Positions 1 through 5,867 of a stretch of 6,653 nucleotides of DNA are shown in pieces. The stretch is taken from contig JAISUA010000002.1 of assembly GCA_031272305.1 (NCBI GenBank), positions 1 to 6,653 of the forward strand, read 5' to 3'. Both the position numbers and the translations under genes were made by a program. Position 1 is the stretch's first letter. Each line of letters opens with the position of its first letter. Under the pieces are notes generated by a model. It worked only from the letters and a program-made list of their open reading frames with translations. It did no database searches and had not been told where the DNA came from. Source of the stretch: Clostridioides sp. (GTDB lineage Bacteria; Bacillota; Clostridia; Peptostreptococcales; Peptostreptococcaceae).

Positions 1-279
1 TGCTGTTTCTCCTATTGAAGTTCCTGCTATTATTCTTGTGAAAGGAATAAGTGCAATTATTAATATAATAAATGGAAAACTTCTAAATACATTTACTATG
101 AATCCAAGTGTAGCATTTAGTGTTTTATTTGGACTTAGTCCTTCTGGTGCTGTTACTACAAGTATTATAGCTATCACGAAACCAAGTATAGTTGCTATTA
201 TTGTAGGAACGATTGTCATATACATTGTTTGAAAAAATGCTTGACCGAATACTTTAGTAAAAAATTCTACAAATCCCAT
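1..279 (-). CDS. metI: Methionine ABC transporter permease MetI, N-terminal part (gene continues past the window edge)
   Basis: Integral membrane subunit of the MetNIQ importer, which brings methionine across the cytoplasmic membrane using ATP hydrolysed by MetN. Ninety-three codons are visible, from ATG at 279 to the window edge; the full family is about 215-230 residues, so more than half is missing. Hydrophobic segments lie at about residues 18-43 and 57-80. Residues 66-90 (RSFPFIILIIALIPFTR followed by IIAGTSIG) match the most conserved stretch of MetI, before the loop that contacts the ATPase. The start is well set: GGAGG (289-293) sits 9 nt upstream, inside the last codons of metN, and only one base separates the metN stop from this ATG, so the two genes are translationally close and cotranscribed. 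It shares the SAM riboswitch upstream of metN. A metQ lipoprotein gene is expected downstream but not seen. Confidence 0.95.
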   Translation of the reverse strand, partial: MGFVEFFTKVFGQAFFQTMYMTIVPTIIATILGFVIAIILVVTAPEGLSPNKTLNATLGFIVNVFRSFPFIILIIALIPFTRIIAGTSIGETA

Positions 280-280
280 A

Positions 281-1237
281 TTATAATTCCTCCCATATTA
301 CATTGTTATCACTCAAAAATTTCTTTACATTTTCTCCATCTTCAGGATCTATCGTTATGATTAGAGAACCTAGTATATCTTCTCTGAATTGTTCTAGTTT
401 TCCATAAGTTATAGAAATATTTGCATCTAATTTTCTAGCCATTGTTGTAATAAGTGGCTCATTTGAGATTTCCTTTGGAAATCTTATCTTTATATTCATT
501 CCTTCTGGAAGTACAATATTTTCTTCTCCAATTAATTTTCTAAGAGCCGATTTGTTTTGAAGGAACACGTCTTCTGTATCTCCTACTTCGAGAACTTTTC
601 CATCTTCCATTATTGCTATTCTATTGCAAATCTGTTTGATTACTTCCATTTGATGAGTGACTACTACTATTGTTATTCCAAGTTTTTTATTTATTTCATC
701 TAGCAGTGCTAGTATTGATTTTGTAGTATTTGGATCTAGAGCAGATGTTGCTTCGTCACAAAGAAGGAACTCAGGACTTAACGTAAGCGCTCTTGCTATT
801 GCTACCCTTTGTTTTTGACCACCACTTAGATTTTTCGGTTTGACATCTCTCTTATCAGCAATTCCTACCAAATCTAAAAGTTCTTCTACTCTTTTTTTTA
901 TATCTGCCTTAGAATATCCAAAACATTCCATAGGAAGTGCAACATTTTCAAATACAGTTCTTCTCTCAAGAAGTGAGAAATGTTGAAATATCATTCCTAA
1001 ATTTTTTCTAAGCTCTCTGATTTCATTTTTGCTAAGAGATTTTATTTCCTTTGAATCAACACTTACGCTCCCCTCTTGATAATCTGTAAGTCCATTTATA
1101 CATCTTAGAATAGTAGATTTTCCAGCACCACTATGACCTATTATTCCAAAAATTTCTCCTTTTCTAATCTCAAGATTTATATTATTAAGTACTTTATTAT
1201 TGTTGTAGTATTTACTTAGATTTTTAATTTCAATCAT
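281..1237 (-). CDS. metN: Methionine ABC transporter ATP-binding protein MetN
   Basis: Cytoplasmic ATPase of the methionine importer; it drives MetI and senses internal methionine through its C-terminal domain. With the start at 1237 the protein has 318 residues, slightly shorter than the E. coli protein (343). Visible ABC motifs: Walker A GHSGAGKST (34-42), Q-loop Gln85, signature LSGGQ (137-141), Walker B FLLCDE (157-162), D-loop SALD (165-168) and switch His195. Residues about 245-318 form an NIL domain (NMIKIRF-like strand, later GSLIITID), the regulatory domain typical of MetN, which separates it from other amino-acid ABC ATPases. An in-frame ATG at 1255 would add six residues, but the AAGGAG ribosome binding site lies between that ATG and 1237, so 1237 is the real start. 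It heads a metN-metI operon behind a SAM-I riboswitch, which independently supports a methionine role. No key residue is missing. Confidence 0.95.
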   Translation of the reverse strand: MIEIKNLSKYYNNNKVLNNINLEIRKGEIFGIIGHSGAGKSTILRCINGLTDYQEGSVSVDSKEIKSLSKNEIRELRKNLGMIFQHFSLLERRTVFENVALPMECFGYSKADIKKRVEELLDLVGIADKRDVKPKNLSGGQKQRVAIARALTLSPEFLLCDEATSALDPNTTKSILALLDEINKKLGITIVVVTHQMEVIKQICNRIAIMEDGKVLEVGDTEDVFLQNKSALRKLIGEENIVLPEGMNIKIRFPKEISNEPLITTMARKLDANISITYGKLEQFREDILGSLIITIDPEDGENVKKFLSDNNVIWEEL

Positions 1238-1274
1238 AAAAAAACTCCTTTGCATTTATTCTTTAATAACTATC

Positions 1275-1302
1275 AAAAAAGGCCCGAGTATAAACTCAGG
1301 CC
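1275..1302 (-). terminator. Intrinsic terminator of the SAM riboswitch expression platform
   Basis: Read on the minus strand, GGCCTGAGT pairs with ACTCGGGCC (nine pairs, one G-U) around a TTAT loop and is followed by six T. It sits 38 nt before the metN start. When SAM is bound this hairpin should end transcription before metN. Bases 1286-1291 (terminator 3' arm) are complementary to 1320-1325, which overlap the 3' strand of riboswitch P1, giving a plausible six-pair antiterminator that would form when P1 is open. Confidence 0.92.
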
Positions 1303-1322
1303 ATTGCATGCACTAAATCATA

Positions 1323-1424
1323 CTCATCTATCAACTAAAAATCAGTTGCTGGATTTGGCACCATATATAAAATATACTGGTTGCCGGGTTTCATAGGGCC
1401 AGTCCCTCCACCACTCTTGATAAG
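1323..1424 (-). promoter_or_regulatory. SAM-I riboswitch (S-box) aptamer upstream of metNI
   Basis: On the minus strand the leader has the S-box landmarks in order: P1 5' strand CTTATC then AAGAG; GGAGGGACTGGCCC; the kink-turn and core word TGAAACCCGGCAACC; GGTGCCAAATCCAGCA; and the P1 3' strand GATGAG. P1 closes as CUUAUC/GAUGAG with one G-U. The aptamer is followed directly by a terminator, so the arrangement is a transcriptional OFF switch: high S-adenosylmethionine stabilises P1 and stops methionine import. The site and the genes it controls agree. Family identity is from consensus words I recognise; pairing inside P2-P4 was not fully modelled. Confidence 0.95.
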
Positions 1425-1432
1425 ATATTAAT

Positions 1433-1485
1433 ATATTATCATTGTTTTTTTGAATTTATATCTAAAAACTTGATGACAGTGTAAA
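1433..1485 (-). promoter_or_regulatory. Candidate promoter region for the SAM riboswitch-metNI operon
   Basis: Two weak options are visible on the minus strand. One is an extended -10, TGATAATAT (-10 hexamer at 1433-1438), with no good -35; it would start RNA at about 1427, just before riboswitch P1. The other is TTTACA (1480-1485) and TATAAA (1455-1460), with a long 19-nt spacer. The first fits the riboswitch 5' end better. AT content makes both tentative. Confidence 0.3.
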
Positions 1486-1560
1486 TATTTTTATGTAAAA
1501 TTTTATTTGTGTTAAACACTTCTACTTTTTCAAAGCATTTACAAAAGATTTATACAATAT

Positions 1561-1705
1561 TTATTATGAGAAGTGCATATGATAGAAAACGGATGTTTTC
1601 GCACTTCAAACCAAGTAAGAAACTTCGATTACAAAAATCATAGATTTTCTATCTCAGTTTTTTCAAGACTTATTTCCTTAGTTTTATTTCAATTTCTTAT
1701 AAGTC
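1561..1705. repeat. Tandem structured repeat, copy A
   Basis: First of two head-to-tail copies of an element of about 145 bp, bounded by TTATTAT at 1561-1567 and again at 1706-1712. Three hairpins can be drawn on the plus strand: (1) GAAGTGC 1570-1576 with GCACTTC 1601-1607, plus an inner GAAAAC/GTTTTC (1585-1600); (2) AAACT 1620-1624 with AGTTT 1656-1660, GAT 1627-1629 with ATC 1651-1653, and AAAATC/GATTTT around ATA (1634-1648), followed by a T run; (3) AAGACTTAT 1665-1673 with ATAAGTCTT 1699-1707 around a 25-nt loop. CCAAGTA separates hairpins 1 and 2. I do not recognise the family. It could be an RNA or a mobile palindromic element (MITE or REP type). The strand of action is unknown. Confidence 0.85.
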
Positions 1706-1858
1706 TTATTATGAGAAGTTCATTACAATTGAAAGCGAAGCTTTCAGAACTTCGAACCAAGTAGGAAAGTTAGCTAACGAAAATCATAGATTTTCTAGCT
1801 CACTTTTTTCAAGACTTATCACCTTAGTTTTATTTCAATTTCTTATAAGTCTTATTAT
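1706..1858. repeat. Tandem structured repeat, copy B
   Basis: Second copy, offset by 145-146 bp from copy A and ending in the same AAGTCTTATTAT. Matching hairpins: (1) GAAGTTC 1715-1721 with GAACTTC 1747-1753, inner GAAAGC/GCTTTC (1731-1745); (2) AAAGT 1766-1770 with ACTTT 1802-1806, AGCTA 1772-1776 with TAGCT 1796-1800, and AAAATC/GATTTT around ATA (1780-1794); (3) AAGACTTAT 1811-1819 with ATAAGTCTT 1845-1853. The stem of hairpin 3 and most of its loop are identical to copy A. In hairpins 1 and 2 the stem differences occur as base-pair swaps that keep pairing. No gene is encoded here. Confidence 0.85.
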
Positions 1859-1980
1859 ACCAACGCGTGTTCTACGCAAACATTATATTTATGATAATAC
1901 ATACAAAAGATGTTGTCAATATATTTTTTAAAATTTATCAAAAGTATAATATCTAACGAAATTATTTCCAGAAAATAAAT

Positions 1981-2015
1981 AAAAAATGCCCCAAAATATT
2001 TTACTATTTTGAGGC
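1981..2015 (-). terminator. Intrinsic terminator, probably for the symporter transcript
   Basis: On the minus strand GCCTCAAAATA (2015-2005) pairs fully with TATTTTGGGGC (1998-1988), with one U-G wobble, and is followed by A and then six T. On the plus strand the same hairpin has a C-A mismatch and no U run, so the signal is for the minus strand. It lies about 250 nt past the symporter stop codon. I see no nearer terminator, which would give that mRNA a long AT-rich 3' end. Confidence 0.8.
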
Positions 2016-2265
2016 TTAAACAATAATTTTAATTTTTAATTTTTGATTTTTGACTCTTATTTATTTTTAATTCTAATTTGAAATTCTAAATATTTATAAA
2101 TTTAATTCTTTTTATTAAAAGTCTAAATATTTATAAATTTAATTCTTTTTTGAATTTTACATTTTTATAAATTAAATTATTTTTTATTTAAATCTTTATA
2201 CATTATATACTATAGTTTTTATTTTTATATATAATATCTTTTAATTTTAAATTTTTTATAAATTA
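2016..2265. other. Gene-free, extremely AT-rich 3' flank of the symporter gene
   Basis: This 250-bp stretch is almost entirely A and T, with no open reading frame of note. It holds an exact 29-bp direct repeat at 2085-2113 and 2122-2150 (offset 37 bp; core TCTAAATATTTATAAA) and a looser third relative from about 2162. No GC-bearing hairpin was found in it. It may be slippage-expanded untranslated sequence. The stretch 1859-1980 on the other side of the terminator also holds nothing I can name beyond a short GCGT/ACGC inverted repeat at 1865-1877. Confidence 0.7.
2085..2150. repeat. Exact 29-bp direct repeat, two copies
   Basis: Positions 2085-2113 and 2122-2150 are identical, separated by eight bases. 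The unit begins TCTAAATATTTATAAATTTA and ends AATTCTTTTT. It is probably a product of local duplication in the 3' untranslated region of the symporter gene. Confidence 0.85.
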
Positions 2266-3645
2266 TTATTTTACTATTGGAACAGGTGTTTCATCTAATC
2301 TATCTATATTATGAATATAAGATTTAGTTTCTTTAACTATTACTTTAGATAGCAATAATACTGCAACTAAGTTTGGTATCGCCATAAGTGCATTCAATGT
2401 ATCTGCTATAGTCCAAACTAGATCAAGCTTTATAACTGGTGCAACAGCTGCTACTAATATATATAGAATACGATAAGGAATCAATGCTTTTTTCCCTAAT
2501 AAATATTCTACACAACGCTCACCATAGTAAGCCCATCCAAGAACTGTTGAGAATGCAAAAGATATTATACCTATTGTCAATATAAATGGTCCTATTACAG
2601 GTATTTGTTGGAACGCCATAGATGTCAATACTCCACCATTAGCTACTTCATTTGCATTAATTGAAGGGTTTCTCATGATTGTTGTAACAAGAACTAAGCC
2701 TGTCATCAAACAAACAACAACTGTATCCCAGAAAGTTCCTGTAGAAGATACTAGTGCTTGACGAACTGAGTTTCTTGTTTTAGCAGAACTTGCAACGATT
2801 GGAGCAGAACCTAGACCAGATTCATTAGAGAATAGACCTCTAGCAACCCCATAACGAATAGCCATCATTATTCCTGAACCAACAAGACCACCGGCTGCTG
2901 CACCAGGTGTAAATGCAAGTCTACAAATTACTCCTATTGCAGGAATCAAAGTATCTCTGTTTATAACAAGTATGATTGCACAACCTATAACATAGAATAA
3001 TGCCATGAAAGGAACTAGTAATTCACAAACTTTAGATATAGATTGGATACCACCAAATATAACTAGAGCTGTTAATATAGCTATTACAATACCAATTACC
3101 ATGTTTGGTATACCAAAGTTTTCATAAGTAACTGTAGCTATCGCATTTACTTGAGTCCCACATCCAATACCAAAAGATGCTAACCCTGCAAATAATGCAA
3201 ACAATACACCTAACCATTTCATGTTAAGTCCACGTTCAAGAGCATACATCGCTCCACCTTGCATACGTCCATCTTCTGTCTTTACTCTGTATATAACAGC
3301 TATAAGAGATTCTGCATATTTAGTAGCAATACCAAATATACCTGTCAACCAAATCCATAGCACTGCTCCAGGTCCACCTAATACTACAGCTGTACCAACA
3401 CCTATAATATTTCCTGTACCTATTGTTGAAGCAAGTGCAGTTGTTAATGCAGCAAACTGGCTAACTTCACCGTCACCATCTGGATCTTTTGCTACAGATA
3501 GTGGTATACCTTTTGTTATTGAATGAACTTGAATAAATCCTGTTCTAATTGTTAAGTAAATATGTGTACCTAACAAAAGAATGATCATTGGCCAACCCCA
3601 AACTAGACCGTTAAGCCAATTCATAAAGTCTGAAAACGTTTGCAT
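2266..3645 (-). CDS. Sodium:alanine (or glycine) symporter, AGCS family
   Basis: A 459-residue integral membrane carrier that takes up alanine and/or glycine with sodium (family also known as SAF, AgcS, DagA or AlsT; TC 2.A.25). About ten hydrophobic segments run through the protein, for example near 15-33, 143-163, 181-200, 211-227 and 350-370. Family landmarks are clear: STIGTGNIIGVGTAV (73-87) followed by GGPGAVLWIW (90-99); ATKYAES (107-113); a GLFSNESGLGSAP motif (270-282), the best signature; and GWAYYGERCVEYL (370-382). Length is normal for the family. The start at 3645 is preceded by AAAGGAGGAA with AGGAGG seven bases upstream. It stands alone, with a promoter at 3683-3711 and no riboswitch seen in its short leader. 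Whether alanine, glycine or both is the substrate cannot be read from sequence. Confidence 0.93.
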   Translation of the reverse strand: MQTFSDFMNWLNGLVWGWPMIILLLGTHIYLTIRTGFIQVHSITKGIPLSVAKDPDGDGEVSQFAALTTALASTIGTGNIIGVGTAVVLGGPGAVLWIWLTGIFGIATKYAESLIAVIYRVKTEDGRMQGGAMYALERGLNMKWLGVLFALFAGLASFGIGCGTQVNAIATVTYENFGIPNMVIGIVIAILTALVIFGGIQSISKVCELLVPFMALFYVIGCAIILVINRDTLIPAIGVICRLAFTPGAAAGGLVGSGIMMAIRYGVARGLFSNESGLGSAPIVASSAKTRNSVRQALVSSTGTFWDTVVVCLMTGLVLVTTIMRNPSINANEVANGGVLTSMAFQQIPVIGPFILTIGIISFAFSTVLGWAYYGERCVEYLLGKKALIPYRILYILVAAVAPVIKLDLVWTIADTLNALMAIPNLVAVLLLSKVIVKETKSYIHNIDRLDETPVPIVK

Positions 3646-3682
3646 ATATATTCCTCCTTTTTGAAAATAAATTCTTAATAAT

Positions 3683-3711
3683 ATTTTAATTCATAATTGA
3701 TAAAGTTACAA
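3683..3711 (-). promoter_or_regulatory. Candidate promoter of the symporter gene
   Basis: On the minus strand TTGTAA (3706-3711) and TAAAAT (3683-3688) are 17 bases apart, close to the vegetative -35 and -10 consensus. The RNA would start at about 3676, leaving a leader of about 30 nt. The AT-rich setting makes chance matches common; a weaker TTGATA/TATTTT pair lies further upstream. Confidence 0.45.
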
Positions 3712-3854
3712 CTGTTTTTTTCTCTTATTTCAAAATAGAATAAATAGAGTAATTTATCAAACTATTAATTAACCATTATATATTAATACTATTTTTTTAT
3801 ATTTCTATCTTTTATTAAATCATTTTAGAATTCTACTATATTTAATAATTTAAT

Positions 3855-3887
3855 AAAAAAGAACATTTTTTTTAAATGTTCTTTTTT
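3855..3887. terminator. Bidirectional intrinsic terminator between the low-complexity gene and the symporter gene
   Basis: GAACATTT (3861-3868) pairs with AAATGTTC (3874-3881) around five T, flanked by six A on the left and six T on the right, so each strand reads a hairpin followed by a U tract. On the minus strand it would end transcripts coming from the gene at 4077-5042, and it insulates the symporter promoter. The stretch 3888-3999 between here and that gene holds only a small CTTTG/CAAAG hairpin near 3933-3945 and AT-rich sequence. Confidence 0.8.
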
Positions 3888-3999
3888 ATTTATATTATTC
3901 ACAATTCTAAATTATGCTATTTTTTATAGTGCTTTGTATCAAAGTATTCAAAAATAATTATCAGAAAAATAATTTTTATTTTTTTGTAATTTCATCTTT

Positions 4000-4077
4000 T
4001 TAATAATTCGATTTTTTGTTGTCAGATTCTATTTTATCTTCTTTATTAAATTCTTACACTTTATTTTTAAATTCACT
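4000..4077 (-). pseudogene. Broken duplicate of the 3' end of the low-complexity gene
   Basis: Just past the stop of the upstream gene (4079-4077), the other frame reads SEFKNKV, a TAA stop (4056-4054), then EFNKEDKIESDNKKSNY and a stop at 4002-4000. This mirrors the true C-terminus SELKNKVEEFNKEHKI. At DNA level 4031-4075 matches 4081-4125 in 42 of 45 positions, offset 50 bp. Fifty is not a multiple of three, so one lost base (an original 51-bp, 17-codon unit) would explain the frame change; a GAA to TAA change then added the internal stop. It could be a former longer C-terminus or a duplication that was never expressed. Confidence 0.7.
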
Positions 4078-4125
4078 TATATTTTATGTTCTTTATTAAA
4101 TTCTTCCACTTTATTTTTTAATTCA
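4031..4125. repeat. Imperfect 45-bp direct repeat spanning the end of the low-complexity gene
   Basis: Copies at 4031-4075 (after the stop codon) and 4081-4125 (inside the gene) differ at three positions: 4038/4088, 4056/4106 and one in the A/T run near 4069/4119. The second difference changes a Glu codon into a stop in the outer copy. Confidence 0.85.
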
Positions 4126-5042
4126 GATTTATTTGTGTTATTCCCTTTAAATTCTACACCACTATATTTTGAATCCACACTAGAATGCTTGTCGTTTCTT
4201 ACTGGTGATTCATTAAAAGTATAGTATACATCATTATGATGTGCATCGAAATCTTTTCTATCCAAACCATTTATATTATGCTCATTTTCATAAGCATATG
4301 ATTTTGAAGAATAATTCTTATTTTTATCATAATTATTGTGAATATTATTAGAATTATATTTAATAGTTGAACTATTATTTGCTTTGTCAGAATAATTGAA
4401 ACTTGAATCTGATGCATTATGTTGTTTACTATAATGATTCACACTTGAAACAGGTGAATTATTTTTAAAATTATTTTCTACATAGAAATCACTTTCTCTA
4501 AATCCATTGTTTCCTTTTGAATTATTTTTTTCTGATGAGAAATTATTATTGCTTGAAGTAGTTTTTTCATCTGGAAAAAATGTATTATCTTTGAAAGTAT
4601 AATTTTTAAATCTATCACTTAAATCAGGTTTAGCATTGTATCCTGTGTTCCAATTTTTTCTGTGGCAATGTCCATGATAATGTCCTTTGTGATGTCCGTG
4701 ATAATCTCCATTAAAATTTTTATTATCTCTATTTGTATCTTGGAAATCATATTTGCTGTAAGTGTTATATTCTGCTGTATCATAATCTTTATAACTACTA
4801 TGATATCCATTTGTATCATAATCGTTGTACCTATTATAATTATCTCCATAATCTGTGTCTTCTGATTCTAAAAATTCATTGTGCAAATCAATATGTCTTT
4901 TTATTTTTTTTGTAGCAGCATAAGCTCCTACAGCTGCAATCGACAAACCTGCAACATATAAAGATGTCTTTATAGCTTTGTGTCTGTGGCAATCATTTGT
5001 TATAAAATCTGGTGTTAAATCCCTTTTTGACATTCTGTGCAT
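4077..5042 (-). CDS. Unrecognised low-complexity Asn/Asp/Tyr/Ser-rich protein with an N-terminal hydrophobic segment and a His cluster
   Basis: I do not recognise this 321-residue protein. Residues 1-26 are polar and basic; 27-43 are hydrophobic (SLYVAGLSIAAVGAYAA), flanked by Lys on both sides, so it is either a membrane anchor or a signal sequence (an AYA-A match to signal peptidase I lies at 40-43). KKIKRH (45-50) follows. The rest has no predicted fold: Asp/Tyr/Asn-rich at 58-115 (for example YNRYNDYDTNGY), then a His cluster at 115-127 (HGHHKGHYHGHCH: seven His and one Cys in 13 residues) that might bind metal, then Asn/Ser/Lys-rich sequence to the end, closing with a short charged helix-like tail. 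The start at 5042 has AAAGGAGA (5051-5058), with GGAG 9 bases upstream; Met4 (5033) is too far from it. The reading frame is open through 321 low-complexity codons, which argues for a real gene. A surface or envelope role is an inference only. Confidence 0.75.
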   Translation of the reverse strand: MHRMSKRDLTPDFITNDCHRHKAIKTSLYVAGLSIAAVGAYAATKKIKRHIDLHNEFLESEDTDYGDNYNRYNDYDTNGYHSSYKDYDTAEYNTYSKYDFQDTNRDNKNFNGDYHGHHKGHYHGHCHRKNWNTGYNAKPDLSDRFKNYTFKDNTFFPDEKTTSSNNNFSSEKNNSKGNNGFRESDFYVENNFKNNSPVSSVNHYSKQHNASDSSFNYSDKANNSSTIKYNSNNIHNNYDKNKNYSSKSYAYENEHNINGLDRKDFDAHHNDVYYTFNESPVRNDKHSSVDSKYSGVEFKGNNTNKSELKNKVEEFNKEHKI

Positions 5043-5066
5043 AATTAAAATCTCCTTTCATTTTTA

Positions 5067-5079
5067 AACTAATTTAGTT
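5067..5079. promoter_or_regulatory. Small palindrome just upstream of the low-complexity gene
   Basis: AACTAATTTAGTT is a perfect inverted repeat (AACTAA and TTAGTT around one T), eight bases upstream of the ribosome binding site. Related half-words (AATTAGTTTTA near 5103-5113 and AAAACTAACTA near 5153-5163) recur in the same 230-bp gap. It could be an operator or simply an AT-rich coincidence. No convincing promoter or terminator was found in 5080-5272, so read-through from trpP into this gene is possible. Confidence 0.2.
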
Positions 5080-5272
5080 GGATAAATAGTTTTCGCTAAA
5101 ATAATTAGTTTTATCAAAGTAGTTGTTTTTTTATTTAGTAGCTAAATTTTTTAAAACTAACTATGAAATTGTTCTTTTAAAAAATCAAATCAATTTCACT
5201 CTTATTATTTGCAGAAATTAAATATTAATTATGTTTTTCGTCAAATACATTATTTACATAGAATCTTATTAA

Positions 5273-5815
5273 TTATGCAGTTGTTCTCTTTATTGACATA
5301 GTGACAATTTTATACAAAAAAAGTCCTGCTATTAAATTTAAAATTACTGCTGGAACTACTGCTGCCATAAAAAGTGCTGTAAATGATCCAGGTAATCCAA
5401 CTATCAAACTTGCTGAGTACAAAAATACCGTTCCACTTATCAAAGTACCAATTGGAATGATTATAACTTCAACTACAAAATCTTTTGTACTTTCGCTTAA
5501 ATTTTTTATAAAAGAGATTCCATAGAATAATTTCATAAGTAAATATACTGCATTTACAGTTATTATTTTATCGATTATATTTGGAATTTGACCTCCTGGA
5601 AATTTTGTTGTCATAGCTGTAAAAATGCCTGTTATAATTCCACATACTAAACATGCTTTGTAATCATTTTTGTTTATCACTACTATGATAAATAACATTG
5701 CAAGTGCCATATCTGGTTGAATTGGAAGTCCAAGTGCAGGTGTCAATTGATGTAACAACAGAGCAATTGCTAATAATATTGCATTTAATACCATTTTCTT
5801 TGTGTTTGATTTCAT
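5273..5815 (-). CDS. trpP: Tryptophan transporter TrpP
   Basis: Small integral membrane protein for tryptophan uptake, related to Bacillus subtilis TrpP (YhaG). It has 180 residues, near the usual 170-180. Hydrophobic segments lie at about 9-28, 35-48, 54-69, 85-99, 113-141 and 145-172. The best family marks are PIQPDM (31-36), TTKFPGGQIPNIIDK (69-83), GTLISGTVFL (123-132) and LIVGLPGSFTALF (137-149). The start at 5815 has AGGAGG (5825-5830) nine bases upstream. The identification is reinforced by the leader: a T-box whose specifier codon is UGG, so the gene is switched on when tRNA-Trp is uncharged. No terminator is obvious after the stop codon. Whether the protein works alone or with another module cannot be seen here; the family is known to act in tryptophan uptake. 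Confidence 0.88.
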   Translation of the reverse strand: MKSNTKKMVLNAILLAIALLLHQLTPALGLPIQPDMALAMLFIIVVINKNDYKACLVCGIITGIFTAMTTKFPGGQIPNIIDKIITVNAVYLLMKLFYGISFIKNLSESTKDFVVEVIIIPIGTLISGTVFLYSASLIVGLPGSFTALFMAAVVPAVILNLIAGLFLYKIVTMSIKRTTA

Positions 5816-5867
5816 AATTTCATTCCTCCTAAAATTTTTTAAAGTTTTAATTAGATAGTGACAGTAA

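Noticed and set aside
38..232. 64-codon open frame on the plus strand
   Set aside because: It is antisense to metI, whose translation matches the MetI family clearly.
1238..1255. Longer metN with start at 1255
   Set aside because: The AAGGAG ribosome binding site lies downstream of this ATG and correctly placed for the ATG at 1237.
1740..1760. tRNA gene suggested by GGTTCGAA on the minus strand
   Set aside because: No cloverleaf can be built around it, no acceptor stem is present, and the word is not conserved in the other repeat copy.
1573..1764. 63-codon open frame on the plus strand
   Set aside because: It runs through the tandem hairpin repeat, has no ribosome binding site, and is not preserved as a unit in the second copy.
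1561..1858. CRISPR array
   Set aside because: There are only two long units without unique spacers of regular size; the internal symmetry fits structured repeats, not CRISPR.
3221..3526. 101-codon open frame on the plus strand
   Set aside because: It lies antisense inside the symporter gene, has no ribosome binding site, and its Pro/Ser-rich content is a mirror of the symporter codons.
3646..3850. Glycine riboswitch or other switch before the symporter gene
   Set aside because: The leader predicted from the promoter is only about 30 nt, and no glycine-aptamer core words or GC-bearing stems are present upstream.
4619..4915. Overlapping open frames on both strands, rich in Ile and Met or in Tyr and His
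   Set aside because: They are other-frame readings of the low-complexity Asp/Tyr/His codons of the gene at 4077-5042 and lack ribosome binding sites.
5133..5150. Terminator hairpin ATTTAG/CTAAAT followed by T on the plus strand
   Set aside because: The stem has six weak pairs, points along the plus strand where there is no gene, and gives no U tract on the minus strand.
5301..5525. 74-codon open frame on the plus strand
   Set aside because: It is antisense to trpP and has no supporting signals.
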